Below are positions 1 through 9,172 of a stretch of 64,000 nucleotides of DNA, piece after piece. Each line of letters opens with the position of its first letter. Within the stretch, counting starts at the first letter, position 1. The DNA is from Leptothermofonsia sichuanensis E412 (GTDB lineage: Bacteria; Cyanobacteriota; Cyanobacteriia; Leptolyngbyales; Leptolyngbyaceae). Under the pieces are notes generated by a model. The model worked only from the letters and a program-made list of their open reading frames with translations, had not been told where the DNA came from and searched no databases. The DNA lies in contig NZ_CP072600.1 of NCBI RefSeq assembly GCF_019891175.1, positions 3,472,001 to 3,536,000 on the forward strand, in the 5' to 3' direction. The translations under genes were made by a program, and so were the position numbers.

Positions 1-76
1 TTAGGTAAGGCTCGTTAGCTATAGCTGGTATAAATCCAGCGACCATACCTGAATGGCACTGAGATATGGGGTTGGC

Positions 77-107
77 GATCTCCAACTTCTCGAAGAAGTT
101 GGAGATC
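77..107. repeat. perfect 14-bp inverted repeat (hairpin)
   Basis: GATCTCCAACTTCT (77-90) is followed by a 3-base loop and its exact reverse complement (94-107). There is no T-run on either side, so a classical terminator is not indicated. The first 185 bases hold no gene I can support. Confidence 0.6.
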
Positions 108-185
108 TGAGCGATCGCATTCGGCTTCATTCAATGACATTCGAGCATACCCGACTTCTGGATTCTGACCCAGTGACTGACTACA

Positions 186-713
186 CTAGAGCTTAGAAGC
201 CGTCGATTGCAGCATTTCCCTCAGCCGTTGACGGATCTGATGCTGTTTTTCCATCAGGGTCGTTTTGAGTTGTGCAAATCGGCCTTCCAGCTCAGCCTGC
301 TTCCCTTCGTCCAGAGAACCGTACCAGGCTTTTGCTTTCTCCGTCATGCACTGCTTCAAAACCAGGAAGCGGTCATTCAACCGGGCTGTTAACCAGGTGT
401 CAAAGGCCGCCAGTTGCTTGCCCAGCCCGGTTAATTGTTCTTCCAGCTTTTCTCCTCCAGGATTGCCATCAAAAGGTCCGGTGAAGTTTTCTTTGAGGCT
501 GGTGCCTTTCTGCTTCAGTTCTTCAACCGTAACGGTAAACGCATCCTGGGCGATCGCCCGAATCTCATCTGTTCCCTCTTTGACCTCGATCGCGGCCTGG
601 GAAAATGCCTCTTTGACAATTCCCTGAACCCGCTCTGCCCGATCCCGCTCCTTACTTCTGACTTTTTCAAACTCTGTCACAATCCGATTTTTCACCGATA
701 CAGCCTCAGTCAT
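186..713 (-). CDS. helical protein of unknown function
   Basis: I do not recognise this 175-residue protein. It is highly charged, Gln/Glu/Lys-rich and almost free of Pro and Cys after the first third, so it is probably mostly alpha-helical, with amphipathic or coiled-coil stretches. No signal peptide or membrane segment is visible. I start at the ATG at 713 because GGAGGA lies 6 bases upstream of it; an in-frame ATG at 734 would place that ribosome site inside the gene. The small conserved segment KAWYGSLDEGKQ in the C-terminal half looks structured. It stands alone, with repeat DNA upstream. It may be a soluble membrane-associated or stress protein, but nothing in the sequence proves it. 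Confidence 0.6.
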   Translation of the reverse strand: MTEAVSVKNRIVTEFEKVRSKERDRAERVQGIVKEAFSQAAIEVKEGTDEIRAIAQDAFTVTVEELKQKGTSLKENFTGPFDGNPGGEKLEEQLTGLGKQLAAFDTWLTARLNDRFLVLKQCMTEKAKAWYGSLDEGKQAELEGRFAQLKTTLMEKQHQIRQRLREMLQSTASKL

Positions 714-819
714 GACGCTTCCTCCAAACAACATTCATCATTGAAACCACTACCAATGGTCAGGTATGGCTCAGAGGTTATGTAATCCATCCCTGAACCT
801 GATCCCTGACACCTGACCG

Positions 820-1002
820 GGCGTTGCTGATTTTGGGTATAAATTGAGTGTCATCCGAATTGTTATAGCGATCCTATCTGGATTGTGAGAAAGGATTCCC
901 CAGAAATCTTTTCTCACAAAGCCTCTCACTCTCACAATTGAATTCAGGACTGCTATATCTGAATTAAAGACTTTCAATTCATACGGCTGTTCAGCAGCAC
1001 CC
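820..1002. repeat. GGCGTTGCTGA palindromic repeat, split by another repeat
   Basis: The outer arms (GCGTTGCTGATTTTGGGTAT at 821-840 and TTCAATTCATACGG...CAGCAGCACC ending near 1002) match the arms of the repeat copies at 8996, 9093, 11263, 17246 and 32620. The centre is displaced by a separate 94-bp element (864-957). Confidence 0.6.
864..957. repeat. 94-bp MITE-like element with TATAGC ends
   Basis: The left end TATAGCGATCCT and the reverse complement of the right end, TATAGCAGTCCT, match at 10 of 12 positions. Inside, a TTGTGAGA arm near 893 is mirrored by a TTCTCACAA arm near 920. It lies nested inside the older palindromic repeat 820-1002. Confidence 0.55.
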
Positions 1003-1257
1003 CTAACTGACACTCACGTCAGCACTTTTTTCTCTACGCACTTTTCGTTGCTCCAGTGCAAATTGGGAAAGTTCACTGACCAGCAATGTTGCCACAATCC
1101 CATCGTCAATCCATCCCACAACCGGGATCACATCCGTCACCAGATCAATTGGGCTGAAGAGATAAATTAAACTGCCCAGGACCACCAACCAGCGATATTT
1201 TGAGTTCCGCAATACAGTCCGGTAGAGATTGTAGAGCGGTTTAATTAGAAACTTCAT
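1003..1257 (-). CDS. YkvA/DUF1232-family small membrane protein
   Basis: An 84-residue protein with the DUF1232 signature: a hydrophobic helix running into SPIDLVTDVIPVVGWIDD, followed by a short helical tail. The family has one or two membrane-associated helices; its biochemical function is not established. The N-terminus is basic (MKFLIKPLYNLYRTVLRNSK), consistent with inside-positive topology. Length is normal for the family. The 3' end abuts the repeat 820-1002, so the last residues (after VRREK) may have been altered by that repeat. It is probably monocistronic. Confidence 0.8.
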   Translation of the reverse strand: MKFLIKPLYNLYRTVLRNSKYRWLVVLGSLIYLFSPIDLVTDVIPVVGWIDDGIVATLLVSELSQFALEQRKVRREKSADVSVS

Positions 1258-1394
1258 TCAGGTTCCCCTCCAACGACAATTTGATCCTCGCAAATTTGCA
1301 TTCAAACCTCTGGTGTGGAAAACCCATGATTTTGTCGTATCTGTCCCACCAGCAGTAGAAACAACCGAACCACCGGGGCGGGAAACCGCTCGCC

Positions 1395-2594
1395 TTACTG
1401 ACTTCCCCCTTCCCTCTCTGTTGCCGGTGCCTGCAACTGACTCCGACTCAATGCCGCTTCAACGGCCTGTTGCTGATCTCGACGAGTAATCCACTGGTGG
1501 TAGGTACGATTGTGGACCGCGACAGAGTGCCCCATCATGCGAGCGGCAACCGTATCAGGCAAGCCAAAGTGAATGGTGCGGACTGCCCAGGCGTGGCGCA
1601 GGTTGTAGGGCGAAAAGGGCAGGCCATAGCGGCGAAACTGGGAGGTCACCCGCTGCCCGATCCGTTGCAAGGTTGTACAGGTGAGATCGGTTTGAATTTG
1701 GGGCAGGTTGATGTCCCGCAAATGAAACTGGTCTACCCATTCGGGATAGAAGGGCCAGACCTCATGTTCCCCGGTTTTGGTGGTAGCCAGTACCCGGATG
1801 GTGGCTTCGCGATCGCCCCTGGTCAGGCTGGAGTAGTCACAGAAGAAGACTTCGTGATTCCGTAACCCATAGGTTGCCATAACCCCGTACACAAACTGCC
1901 AGGTCGGGTTTGGAATGGTTTTCCAGGTGTCTACAATCAATTCATCGGAGGGCAGGTCCCGGAACTGGGTGCGGCGGCTGCCATACTCACCCCAGTATTC
2001 CTTCAAATCAAGAGGTAACTCCAGACTGACAAAGGAGGCAAAGGCCGTCAGGGCAGTACAACATACCTGACGACTGCGGGTGTTGACCTCTGTAGAGCGG
2101 ACGGTGGCATAGATGGCTTCTAACAGGCTGAGCCGGGGGTTGGTTTGGGCGATCGCCTCCAGCTTTCTCAGATAAGGAGCGTAGGCACTCTCCCAGGTGG
2201 TTCTGGCAGAAGCCGGATTGCTGGATCGCCTGAGGTCCATCAAAAAAGACTGCTTAAATGCCTCAACCTGCTGTGCCAGTGCCATCTGATCCAGCCGTCC
2301 CCAGCCGGGTCCGGGTGCGTACTGCCGCCAATCAAAGGTCTTTTGAATCAGTTGAGCGGCAATGATTTTCACTTCCTGCTCTGCCTGTTTTAGCCCGGCA
2401 GTCGTGGCGGGCAGTCCCAACCCCAACCGTTGCTGATGGGGTTTCATTTTCAAACTACCTGGTCGGGGTGGCAGGGTGCCCCGCAAATTCAGCTTTTCCC
2501 CCCGCCGCTCAATTTGCAGTCCCATCTTCGCTGCTTTCAAGCGTTGATTGACCTGGGCAATCCGGCTATCAATTGAAGACCTAGAATCTGTCAT
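1395..2594 (-). CDS. tyrosine-type site-specific recombinase/integrase
   Basis: A 399-residue tyrosine recombinase. The N-terminal part (about residues 1-150) is helical and arm/core-binding-like. The catalytic half shows the first Arg in [10 protein letters not shown], then [10 protein letters not shown] (Tyr replacing the usual His of the HxLR box), MMGHS (His), and the nucleophile Tyr in NRTYHQW. It would cut and rejoin DNA through a 3'-phosphotyrosine. The gene overlaps the 3' end of dut by 4 bases (ATGA-type overlap), so the two are probably co-transcribed and translationally coupled. No phage structural genes or att-site repeats lie nearby, so this looks like a resident cyanobacterial integrase family member rather than part of a prophage. 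Confidence 0.85.
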   Translation of the reverse strand: MTDSRSSIDSRIAQVNQRLKAAKMGLQIERRGEKLNLRGTLPPRPGSLKMKPHQQRLGLGLPATTAGLKQAEQEVKIIAAQLIQKTFDWRQYAPGPGWGRLDQMALAQQVEAFKQSFLMDLRRSSNPASARTTWESAYAPYLRKLEAIAQTNPRLSLLEAIYATVRSTEVNTRSRQVCCTALTAFASFVSLELPLDLKEYWGEYGSRRTQFRDLPSDELIVDTWKTIPNPTWQFVYGVMATYGLRNHEVFFCDYSSLTRGDREATIRVLATTKTGEHEVWPFYPEWVDQFHLRDINLPQIQTDLTCTTLQRIGQRVTSQFRRYGLPFSPYNLRHAWAVRTIHFGLPDTVAARMMGHSVAVHNRTYHQWITRRDQQQAVEAALSRSQLQAPATEREGGSQ

Positions 2595-3025
2595 ACGCCC
2601 GTTGAACCGAATCCGCCTGCTCCCCGCCGTGTGCTGTCCAGATCGGCAACTTCTTCGACCCGGACATTCAGGACGGGTTTAATTACCATCTGGGCAATTT
2701 TCATGCCAATTGCGACCTGGAACGGTAATTTTCCATGATTGATTAAGATAACACCCACTTCTCCCCGGTAACCTTCATCAATTGTCCCTGGGGTGTTCAA
2801 AACAGTCACCTGATGCTTGAGTGCCAGTCCGCTGCGGGGTCTTACCTGGGCTTCTGTGCAGGGGGGCAGTTGAATGCTGATTCCGGTTGGAATTAAAGCA
2901 CTTTCACCGGGATTGATAGTGGTTTCCAGGGTTGAAAACAAATCTAAACCCGCATCTCCAGGATGGGCATATTCCGGTAGGCGGGCATGGTCACTCAGCC
3001 GTTTGACCTTGAGCAGATATTCCAT
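2591..3025 (-). CDS. dut: dUTP diphosphatase (dUTPase)
   Basis: A 144-residue trimeric-type dUTPase that hydrolyses dUTP to dUMP and pyrophosphate, keeping uracil out of DNA and feeding dTMP synthesis. The five family motifs are visible: [11 protein letters not shown] (motif 1), RPRSGLALK (2), [19 protein letters not shown] (3, with the catalytic Asp and the uracil-binding Tyr), IAQMVI (4) and [11 protein letters not shown] (5, the C-terminal arm). Length is normal. It overlaps the downstream recombinase gene by 4 bases. Confidence 0.96.
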   Translation of the reverse strand: MEYLLKVKRLSDHARLPEYAHPGDAGLDLFSTLETTINPGESALIPTGISIQLPPCTEAQVRPRSGLALKHQVTVLNTPGTIDEGYRGEVGVILINHGKLPFQVAIGMKIAQMVIKPVLNVRVEEVADLDSTRRGAGGFGSTGV

Positions 3026-3196
3026 TGGATTAACACTCAGTTGGGAAGTTGCAGATTCCTGGAACCTTTGAAATACCAGAGATCTGGATTAGAGTTTACC
3101 AGTGCAGGTTATCGAACATAACCCACCCATTCTGGTTGAAATCCTAAAGATACAAGGTTTAGAGGGGATCGAGGATTTTATAATCTGGAAAATTAA

Positions 3197-3223
3197 CCAC
3201 AAAGGCACAAAGGACACAAAGTT
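3197..3223. repeat. CCACAAAGGCACAAAGG-type repeat
   Basis: A half copy of the CCAC(A/G)(A/G)AG(G/A)CAC(A/G)(A/G)AG repeat, seen as fuller hairpins at 6704, 16202, 32456 and 42406. The 267-base gap 3026-3292 otherwise holds no clear gene. A short plus-strand frame (about 3227-3318) reads plausibly (FEQIEQDEADTRLNALRRG) but has no start and runs into the neighbouring gene. Confidence 0.5.
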
Positions 3224-3292
3224 ATACCTTTGAACAAATTGAACAGGATGAGGCAGATACCCGATTGAATGCTTTGCGTCGTGGGGCTTTTA

Positions 3293-4732
3293 TCATGTCA
3301 TTGATCGCCGCCAGTTAAAAAAGCTCTCTAGAAAATCTTGCCATCCCGGATTGCGGTCCAGGCGCACCCGTTGCCACTCATGGGCAGTCTGGGAAATGAT
3401 TTCAGCCAGGGTGGGGGAGGGCAATGCCAGGGTTGCCAGTGCTTGAATTTTAAGCCGGTTCTGTAGAGCGAGGGCGATCGCTCCCACCATCTCACTTGCC
3501 TGTGCTCCCACCAACTGTGCCCCCAAAATTTCCCCATTGCGGCGCAGGATGAATTTGCAAAACCCGGTGGTTTCTGCCTGAAGGTGGGCTTTTGCCAGCC
3601 GCTGGAAGGGCTGTCGCAGAATCACGAGGTCCCTGCCGTACTGCGCCCCTGCCTGAAGTTCTGTCAACCCAAGCTGGACCAGTTCCGGGTCGGTGTAAAC
3701 GACGTAGGGAATGGCGCGATCGCTGAAGGTTGTCAGTGGCAGAAACAGGGCATTTTTGAGAGCAACCCTGACCTGGGCAAGGGCGAGTTGGGGGTTGTAG
3801 CCGCGATCGCTCTGCCCGCTACAGACATAAAGGCGAGGATTGCTGGTCTGGAGCTTTGGGTTTACCCGCAGGCTGGGATCTACTCCCACCGCCGCTAAAT
3901 TGAGCGCCGCGACATCAGGTTCCCATCCCGTTGCCAGGACAATTTCATCCACTTCCATTGCTTGGTTGCCCACCTGCACCCATTTTCGACCCTGGATCTG
4001 CTTCACCTGGGTTACAGCCGTTTCAGTCCAAATTTGAATGCCTTCTGCCTCTAGCTGTGCCTGGAGCAGCCGGGCAGCTTCCAGATCAAACGGGGGCAGA
4101 ATTCGAGGTGCCGGATCGACCAGAGTCACCTGCCATCCAGAACGGGCAAGGGTCTGGGCCAGTTCCAGCCCAACCGGCATTGTCCCAATCATCACCACGG
4201 AACCGGGTATCTGCCTGGATAAATTCATGGTTTGAAGGGCCGTTTCAGCCGTGACATAGCCTGTCCTGAGCAGGCCATCAATTTCCGGTGGGACTGACTT
4301 GTAATGAACCGCCAGCAGGTAGGTGCGCGATCGCAGATGGCGTCCATTCACCGCTAACCCTGGGGTCGGTTTACGGCAAAACTCCCCCTGCCCTTCAATC
4401 ACCTCCACCCCCAGGGAGGCAAGCACCGCTGGCGAATAGAGAATCTCGATTGTTTCTGACACAATTTTGTGCCATTGCTGTGCCCGATCCAGCCAGCCGG
4501 GTTTCAGGGAACCGGGTGCAGCCCAAATCCCAAACTGTTCAGCCCGGCGCGCCTGCTGCATCGTTCTCCCAACTTCCTGCAAGACCCGATGATCAAGCCA
4601 GCCAGAGAAATCAGCGACGGGCACTTTCTGGGTGACCAGAACCACCCGCGCCCTTAAGCGAGCAGCCTCAACCGCGGCATAAATTCCAGCCGGGCTGTTG
4701 CCAATTACAACCAGATCGTAGTCAACGGACAT
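3293..4732 (-). CDS. FAD/NAD(P)-dependent oxidoreductase of the dihydrolipoamide dehydrogenase/mercuric reductase fold
   Basis: A 479-residue flavoprotein. The N-terminal FAD Rossmann motif is a variant, DLVVIGNSPAGIYAAVEAAR; the second, NAD-binding motif is VMIGTMPVGLELAQTLARSG; ATGWEPD marks the second FAD contact. The C-terminal dimerisation domain is present (VVYTDPELVQLGLTE onwards). The usual redox-active CxxxxC after the FAD motif is absent: that position reads VPVADFSGWLDHRVLQEVGR. The terminal HxxxxE pair is present only as a variant (TAHEWQRVR). It is therefore unlikely to be a standard disulfide reductase. Substrate unknown; electron transfer by FAD alone is possible. Its start lies 64 bases from the cobD stop on the same strand, so it may be co-transcribed with hupB-cobD. 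Confidence 0.8.
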   Translation of the reverse strand: MSVDYDLVVIGNSPAGIYAAVEAARLRARVVLVTQKVPVADFSGWLDHRVLQEVGRTMQQARRAEQFGIWAAPGSLKPGWLDRAQQWHKIVSETIEILYSPAVLASLGVEVIEGQGEFCRKPTPGLAVNGRHLRSRTYLLAVHYKSVPPEIDGLLRTGYVTAETALQTMNLSRQIPGSVVMIGTMPVGLELAQTLARSGWQVTLVDPAPRILPPFDLEAARLLQAQLEAEGIQIWTETAVTQVKQIQGRKWVQVGNQAMEVDEIVLATGWEPDVAALNLAAVGVDPSLRVNPKLQTSNPRLYVCSGQSDRGYNPQLALAQVRVALKNALFLPLTTFSDRAIPYVVYTDPELVQLGLTELQAGAQYGRDLVILRQPFQRLAKAHLQAETTGFCKFILRRNGEILGAQLVGAQASEMVGAIALALQNRLKIQALATLALPSPTLAEIISQTAHEWQRVRLDRNPGWQDFLESFFNWRRSMT

Positions 4733-4796
4733 CGGGGAAAGAATGGATAAAGAATTCAGACAAAATTTATGGATCGCTCATTTTTATGCCAGACCC

Positions 4797-5867
4797 CTAT
4801 CTCCCTAAAACGTCAGCCAATCCTCTCAGGAGCATCTGATTTTCGAGTTCTGAACGAATGGCAATGCGAAAGTAGCGATCGCCCAACTCTGGAAAACTGA
4901 TGCAGTCGCGAATCAGAATTCGATGATGCTCTAACAATGCCCTTTGAAGTTCTATCACTGGATGGGCTGACTCGACCAGCAAAAAGTTGGCAGAACCAGG
5001 GTAAGGGGCGAGTCCTGGTAATTGGAGCAATCCGTCATAAAGGGGGGGTTTTGCCGTTGTCAGCCAGTTCCAGGTCTGTTGCTGAAACTCCAGATCGTGA
5101 ACAACGACCTCACCCGCTGCCGCTGCCAGAACATTGACAGCCCAGGGGTCGCGCCACTGCTGCCAGCGCTGCAACCGCTCCGGCTGGGCGATCGCATAGC
5201 CCAACCGCAACCCTGGCAGACTGTAAAACTTGGTCAGCGATCGCAGCACCACCAGGTTTGGATAGTCCTGTACCTGATTGATTAGACTCTGCTGTTGCGA
5301 CTCTGGCAGAAAATCCATGAACGCTTCATCCACCACCACCAGTGCAAATTGTTTCAGCCAGGGCAAAACCGATTCTCTGGGGAACACAATCCCGGTCGGG
5401 TTGTGGGGATTGTTAAGCAGTAAACCGTTGAATTTCTGGAGTTGGGTGCCTGCGGGAGCAAATTTTAGGGCGCGGTCCAGGTCGGGCGATCGCAAATCCT
5501 CCAGCGGACAATGCACAATCTTTGCCCCAGACGCGCTCAACGCCCGCTGGTAGTCACTGAATGCTGGAGTCAAGAGGCAGGTGCCATGAAGTGCTGACAG
5601 ATCCCGACAGGCCCAGGTCAACAACTCTGCAACACCATTACCCGGCAAGATCCAGTCTGGAGGGATCTGATGAAAGGTGCTGAGGGCAGCCCGCAACTGG
5701 TGGTACTGAGGATCGGGATAGGCTTTCAGGTCTTGCAGATGGGACTGAATAGCCGCGATCGCCGATGCCGGTGGCCCCAGAGGATTAATGCTGGCAGAAA
5801 AATCCAAAATAGCAGAGGGGGAACAGTTTGCCAGCGACGCTGCCCAAACCAGATTCCCCCCATGCAT
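4797..5867 (-). CDS. cobD: L-threonine-O-3-phosphate decarboxylase (PLP aminotransferase fold)
   Basis: A 356-residue fold-type I PLP enzyme. The opening HGGNLVWAA...LDFSASINPLGPP is diagnostic of CobD/histidinol-phosphate aminotransferase relatives. The Schiff-base lysine is in SLTKFYSLPGLRLGY, and NNPHNPTG and VVDEAFMDF are present. CobD makes (R)-1-amino-2-propanol phosphate for the cobalamin lower-ligand linker. I start at the ATG at 5867 (MHGGN...); the longer frame to 5936 runs into the end of hupB. It lies 34 bases downstream of hupB on the same strand. A histidinol-phosphate aminotransferase role cannot be fully excluded, but the N-terminus favours CobD. Confidence 0.85.
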   Translation of the reverse strand: MHGGNLVWAASLANCSPSAILDFSASINPLGPPASAIAAIQSHLQDLKAYPDPQYHQLRAALSTFHQIPPDWILPGNGVAELLTWACRDLSALHGTCLLTPAFSDYQRALSASGAKIVHCPLEDLRSPDLDRALKFAPAGTQLQKFNGLLLNNPHNPTGIVFPRESVLPWLKQFALVVVDEAFMDFLPESQQQSLINQVQDYPNLVVLRSLTKFYSLPGLRLGYAIAQPERLQRWQQWRDPWAVNVLAAAAGEVVVHDLEFQQQTWNWLTTAKPPLYDGLLQLPGLAPYPGSANFLLVESAHPVIELQRALLEHHRILIRDCISFPELGDRYFRIAIRSELENQMLLRGLADVLGR

Positions 5868-5901
5868 TGGATGGTTAATCAGTCGTTTCACAGAACGATA
5901 G

Positions 5902-6201
5902 TTACTTTTTCTTACTGCTACTAGCCACCGGAGCAACTTTCTCCCTGAACAATTTCCCAGCAGAAAAGGCAGGCACTTTTGTTGCCGGGATATTCATCTT
6001 AGCGCCAGTTTTGGGATTGCGCCCCTCACGTGCCTTACGTTCTCTGGACTCAAAAGAACCAAAACCAACCAGAGTCACCTTATCGCCACCACTGACCGCT
6101 TCAACAATTGCTTCGAGGGCAGCCGTTAAAACAGCATCTGCCTGTTTCTTGGTAACGCTGGCTTTGTCAGCCACCGCATCGACTAATTCGCCTTTGTTCA
6201 T
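5902..6201 (-). CDS. hupB: HU-family histone-like DNA-binding protein
   Basis: A 99-residue HU protein: MNKGELVDAVADKASVTKKQ at the N-terminus, the VTLVGFGSFESRERKAREGR core, the beta-arm with the proline-containing tip GAKMNIPATKVP, and FSAGKLFREKV, then a lysine-rich tail. It forms a dimer that bends DNA and organises the nucleoid. GGAGAT lies just upstream of the ATG. It is the first gene of the minus-strand run hupB-cobD-oxidoreductase and is divergent from glgX, with about 650 bases between. Confidence 0.96.
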   Translation of the reverse strand: MNKGELVDAVADKASVTKKQADAVLTAALEAIVEAVSGGDKVTLVGFGSFESRERKAREGRNPKTGAKMNIPATKVPAFSAGKLFREKVAPVASSSKKK

Positions 6202-6466
6202 AGGATCTCCTTGTTGCTATGGGACAAAAAACACCGTTTATTTTGCTCTCTAACTGAGATTCCGGTGCCATCATCTGAGGTGAATTTGAATGAAATGGCT
6301 GAAACTCCCTCAGACAGGTTTTTCCAATGCCCTATTCTAGAAGGTCTATTTCAATCTGGATCGGTGAAACCTTTAAGATATATAGCTTTTGAGACTTTTT
6401 TCCTGATTTTAAAGTCGTACAGCCATAAGCAAGCCCTATAAATAGAGGGTTTGAGGGGTTTTTTTA

Positions 6467-6614
6467 GAGATCACGGGGTTCCGCACGGGCTAACCCAAGG
6501 TTGCCGAACTGATCCCCCAGTCCCTCCGTGGGAGAATCGGACTGTCGGAAACAACAGAGCCTCTCTGCCTTCAGACATACCGCTCAAGACCTATATCCAG
6601 GGAAACGGGATCTC
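6467..6614. ncRNA. candidate structured RNA (rod-like), class unknown
   Basis: This intergenic stretch folds on paper into a long nested rod. GAGATC (6467-6472) pairs with GATCTC (6609-6614). GGTTCC pairs with GGGAAAC. AGG-GTTG-CCGA pairs with TCGG-CAAC-CCT, and CAGTCC with GGACTG, with a CTCC/GGGAG tip. A TATAAAT box sits about 30 bases upstream on the plus strand. The shape recalls 6S-type RNAs, but I recognise no conserved signature, so the class and even the strand are uncertain. The rest of 6202-6858 holds hupB upstream DNA and a repeat at 6704-6758. Confidence 0.3.
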
Positions 6615-6703
6615 ACCTGTGGAGAATACCTGCCAGGAAGAAAATCGATTATTCTGCTGACTGGTGCCCTACTGAGGCATCAGCATTTTATAACCTGAAC
6701 CTG

Positions 6704-6758
6704 CACCACAAAGACCCGGAGAAAAGGAACGACTCTGTGTTCTCTGTGCCTCTGTGGT
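6704..6758. repeat. CCACAAAG...CTCTGTGGT hairpin repeat
   Basis: ACCACAAAGACCCGG and GACTCTGTGTTCTCTGTGCC with TCTGTGGT form an imperfect inverted repeat. It is one of five copies in the window. Confidence 0.6.
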
Positions 6759-6858
6759 AAAGTTCTAACTTTTTTGTTGCTTGCATCCACCAGCCTGAGG
6801 ATTTTTTGAGAGGTTGAAAACTCTCCAGCAAAGGCGTTGTTGAATACGGAGTTACACC

Positions 6859-8982
6859 ATGCATGTTGCCCTCTACCCCGGTAATGTCTATCCCCTGGGT
6901 GCCTACTGGGATGGTAAGGGAACTAACTTTGCCCTTTTTTCAGAAAACGCAACTGGCGTTGAATTGTGTTTGTTTGATCGAGGCGATCAGGAAATTCGGA
7001 TTTCTTTGAACGAGGTCAGTAATTTTGTCTGGCACGGCTATCTGCCAGGCATCGGACCGGGTCAACGCTATGGATACCGGGTGCATAGACCCTATACCCC
7101 AGAAGAGGGGCATCGATTTAATCCCAACAAGTTATTGATTGACCCCTATGCCAAGGCGATCGCAGGGGATGTGGGAAACGGTCCAGAATTGTTTGGGTAT
7201 GACTGGGGCAGTCCAGACGAAGATCCTTCCTATTCTGAACTGGATAGTGCCCGGCTGATGCCCAAGTCAGTTGTGATTGACCATGCCTTTGACTGGCAAG
7301 GAGATACCCTGCTTCGCACCCCCTGGCACGAAACGGTGATCTACGAAGCCCACATTAAAGGGTTGACGAAACGCCATCCAGATGTGCCAGAGCAGTTACG
7401 GGGAACCTATGCCGGGCTGGCTCATCCAGCGGTGATTGAACATTTGCAGCGGCTTGGAGTCACTGCGATCGAACTGATGCCGATTCACCATTTTCTGGCG
7501 TATCCGGGCCATCTGAAAGATAAGGGATTGAAAAATTACTGGGGCTATGACTCGATCAATTATTTCGCTCCCTACGCTGGCTACAGCGCCAGTGGCAGTC
7601 TGGGAGAGCAGGTGGTTGAGTTCAAGAAAATGGTGAAAGCCCTGCATCATGGTGGGATTGAGGTGATTCTGGATGTGGTCTACAACCATACTGGCGAAGG
7701 CAATCACCTGGGTCCCACGCTCTCTCTGCGCGGTATTGACAACAGTAGCTACTACCGTCTGGTGGATGGCGATCGCCGCTATTACATGGACTTCACAGGC
7801 TGTGGCAACTCGCTCTATATGCGCCATCCCCAGGTGATCAAGCTGATTATGGACAGCCTCCGCTACTGGGTGACTGAAATGCATGTGGATGGCTTCCGGT
7901 TTGACCTGGCTTCGGCACTGGCGCGAGAACTATACGAAGTCAATAGTCTGGCAGCATTTTTTGAAGTCATCCATCAAGATCCCGTACTTGCCGATGTCAA
8001 ACTAATTGCCGAACCCTGGGACGTGGGAGATGGGGGCTATCAGGTAGGGAACTTCCCGGTGCGCTGGTCTGAGTGGAATGGCAAGTATCGCGATACAGTG
8101 CGAGACTTCTGGCGGGGTGAGGATGAAACCCTGGGTGAATTTGCCTATCGGTTTACCGGCAGCCCTGATTTATATTTCCACACCAATGGACGCCGCCCCA
8201 ACGCCAGTATTAATTTCATCACCGCTCACGATGGGTTTACCCTGAATGACCTGGTCAGCTACAACGAAAAGCACAACGAAGCCAATGGGGAAGACAGTCG
8301 GGATGGGGAAAACCACAACCGCTCCTGGAACTGTGGTGCCGAGGGTAAAACCGACGACCCGGAAGTGCTGCAACTGCGAGAACAGCAGTGACGCAACTTT
8401 TTGACTACGTTGATGCTGTCCCAGGGCATCCCGATGCTGCTGGGAGGAGATGAACTGGGACGAACGCAGGGTGGAAACAACAACCCCTATTGCCAGGACA
8501 ATGAAATTTCCTGGTTTGATTGGGAGTTGCAGCAGGCAAATGAAGACCTGGTGAATTTTTGTCGTGAACTGGTCTTTTTCCGGCGACAGCACCCCGTGTT
8601 TCGCCGCCGTAAGTGGTTTCAGGGGCAGGCAATCCGTGGAGTAGCCGATATTGGCTGGTATAATCCCGATGGCTCTGAGATGACACCAGAGCAGTGGGAT
8701 ATTGGCTATACCAAATCGATCGCCGTCTTTCTCAACGGCAACAAGATTCCCAGCCCCGGTCCCCAGGGACAGAAAATCAGCGATGATGATTTCCTGCTTT
8801 TCTTCAATGCCCACTGGGAAACCATTGAGTTTGCATTGCCCGCAAACTTTCAAAATCACGAGTGGGCAATGGTCATCGATACCGAAGAACCTCGTTTTAT
8901 TCAAGACGAACGCCTGGTGACAGGGGAACAATCCATTCCAGTCGTGGGGCGATCGGTCGTCGTGCTCCGGCGAGTGCCGTGA
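6859..8982 (+). pseudogene. glgX: glycogen debranching enzyme GlgX, interrupted by one in-frame TGA
   Basis: The frame codes for a GH13 isoamylase-type debranching enzyme that cuts alpha-1,6 branches of glycogen. An N-terminal CBM48-like domain ([19 protein letters not shown]) is followed by the catalytic barrel: [13 protein letters not shown], the nucleophile in [12 protein letters not shown], the acid Glu in LIAEPWDVG, and [14 protein letters not shown]. After codon 510 a TGA (8389-8391) interrupts the frame. Translation in the same frame then resumes with the expected sequence RNFLTTLMLSQGIPMLLGGDE and runs 197 codons to 8982. Together the parts give about 708 codons, normal for GlgX. A single CGA-to-TGA transition would explain it. 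Downstream treZ belongs to the same alpha-glucan/trehalose theme. Recent nonsense mutation, readthrough (TGA followed by C) and sequencing error all fit. Confidence 0.9.
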
Positions 8983-8995
8983 AGGGAGAGTGGAG

Positions 8996-9076
8996 GGCGC
9001 TGCTGAATAGCCGTATGAACTGGAACGAAATTTCAATTCATACACGCTCTAATTCATCCCCAGATTCAGCAATGCC
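8996..9076. repeat. GGCGCTGCTGAAT...ATTCAGCAATGCC palindromic repeat, copy 1
   Basis: An 81-bp unit with imperfect terminal complementarity (GGCGCTGCTGAAT against ATTCAGCAATGCC) and an inner AACGAAATTTC. It is nearly the same as the copy at 17246-17326. It lies in the glgX-treZ gap. Confidence 0.75.
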
Positions 9077-9092
9077 TGAAAGGCGAGTGGAG

Positions 9093-9172
9093 GGCGTTAC
9101 TGAAACGCGGGATGACTTGAAACGAAGTTTCAAGCATCCAGCCCCTTTTTCATCCCCAGATTGCGCAACGCC
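9093..9172. repeat. GGCGTTACTGAAA palindromic repeat, copy 2
   Basis: An 80-bp unit directly after copy 1. Its inner GCGGGATGACTTGAAACGAA and TTTCAAGCATCCAGC segments match the copy at 11263-11342 better than its neighbour, so two subfamilies sit side by side. The remaining gap to treZ holds short GTGGAGA-type repeats (9173-9240) and an AACCTCGGAGGTTT palindrome (9280-9293). Confidence 0.75.

Noticed and set aside
771-1013. Minus-strand frame of 80 codons
   Set aside because: It lies almost wholly inside the repeat 820-1002 and its nested element, and the translation has no protein-like pattern.
1395-3025. Prophage marked by the tyrosine recombinase
   Set aside because: No phage structural, lysis or replication genes and no flanking repeat; the neighbours are housekeeping genes.
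6467-6614. Signal recognition particle RNA
   Set aside because: The conserved apical sequence of SRP RNA is absent.
8170-9045. Long minus-strand frame opposite glgX
   Set aside because: It mirrors a well-conserved GH13 gene in the other strand; composition fits a shadow frame.
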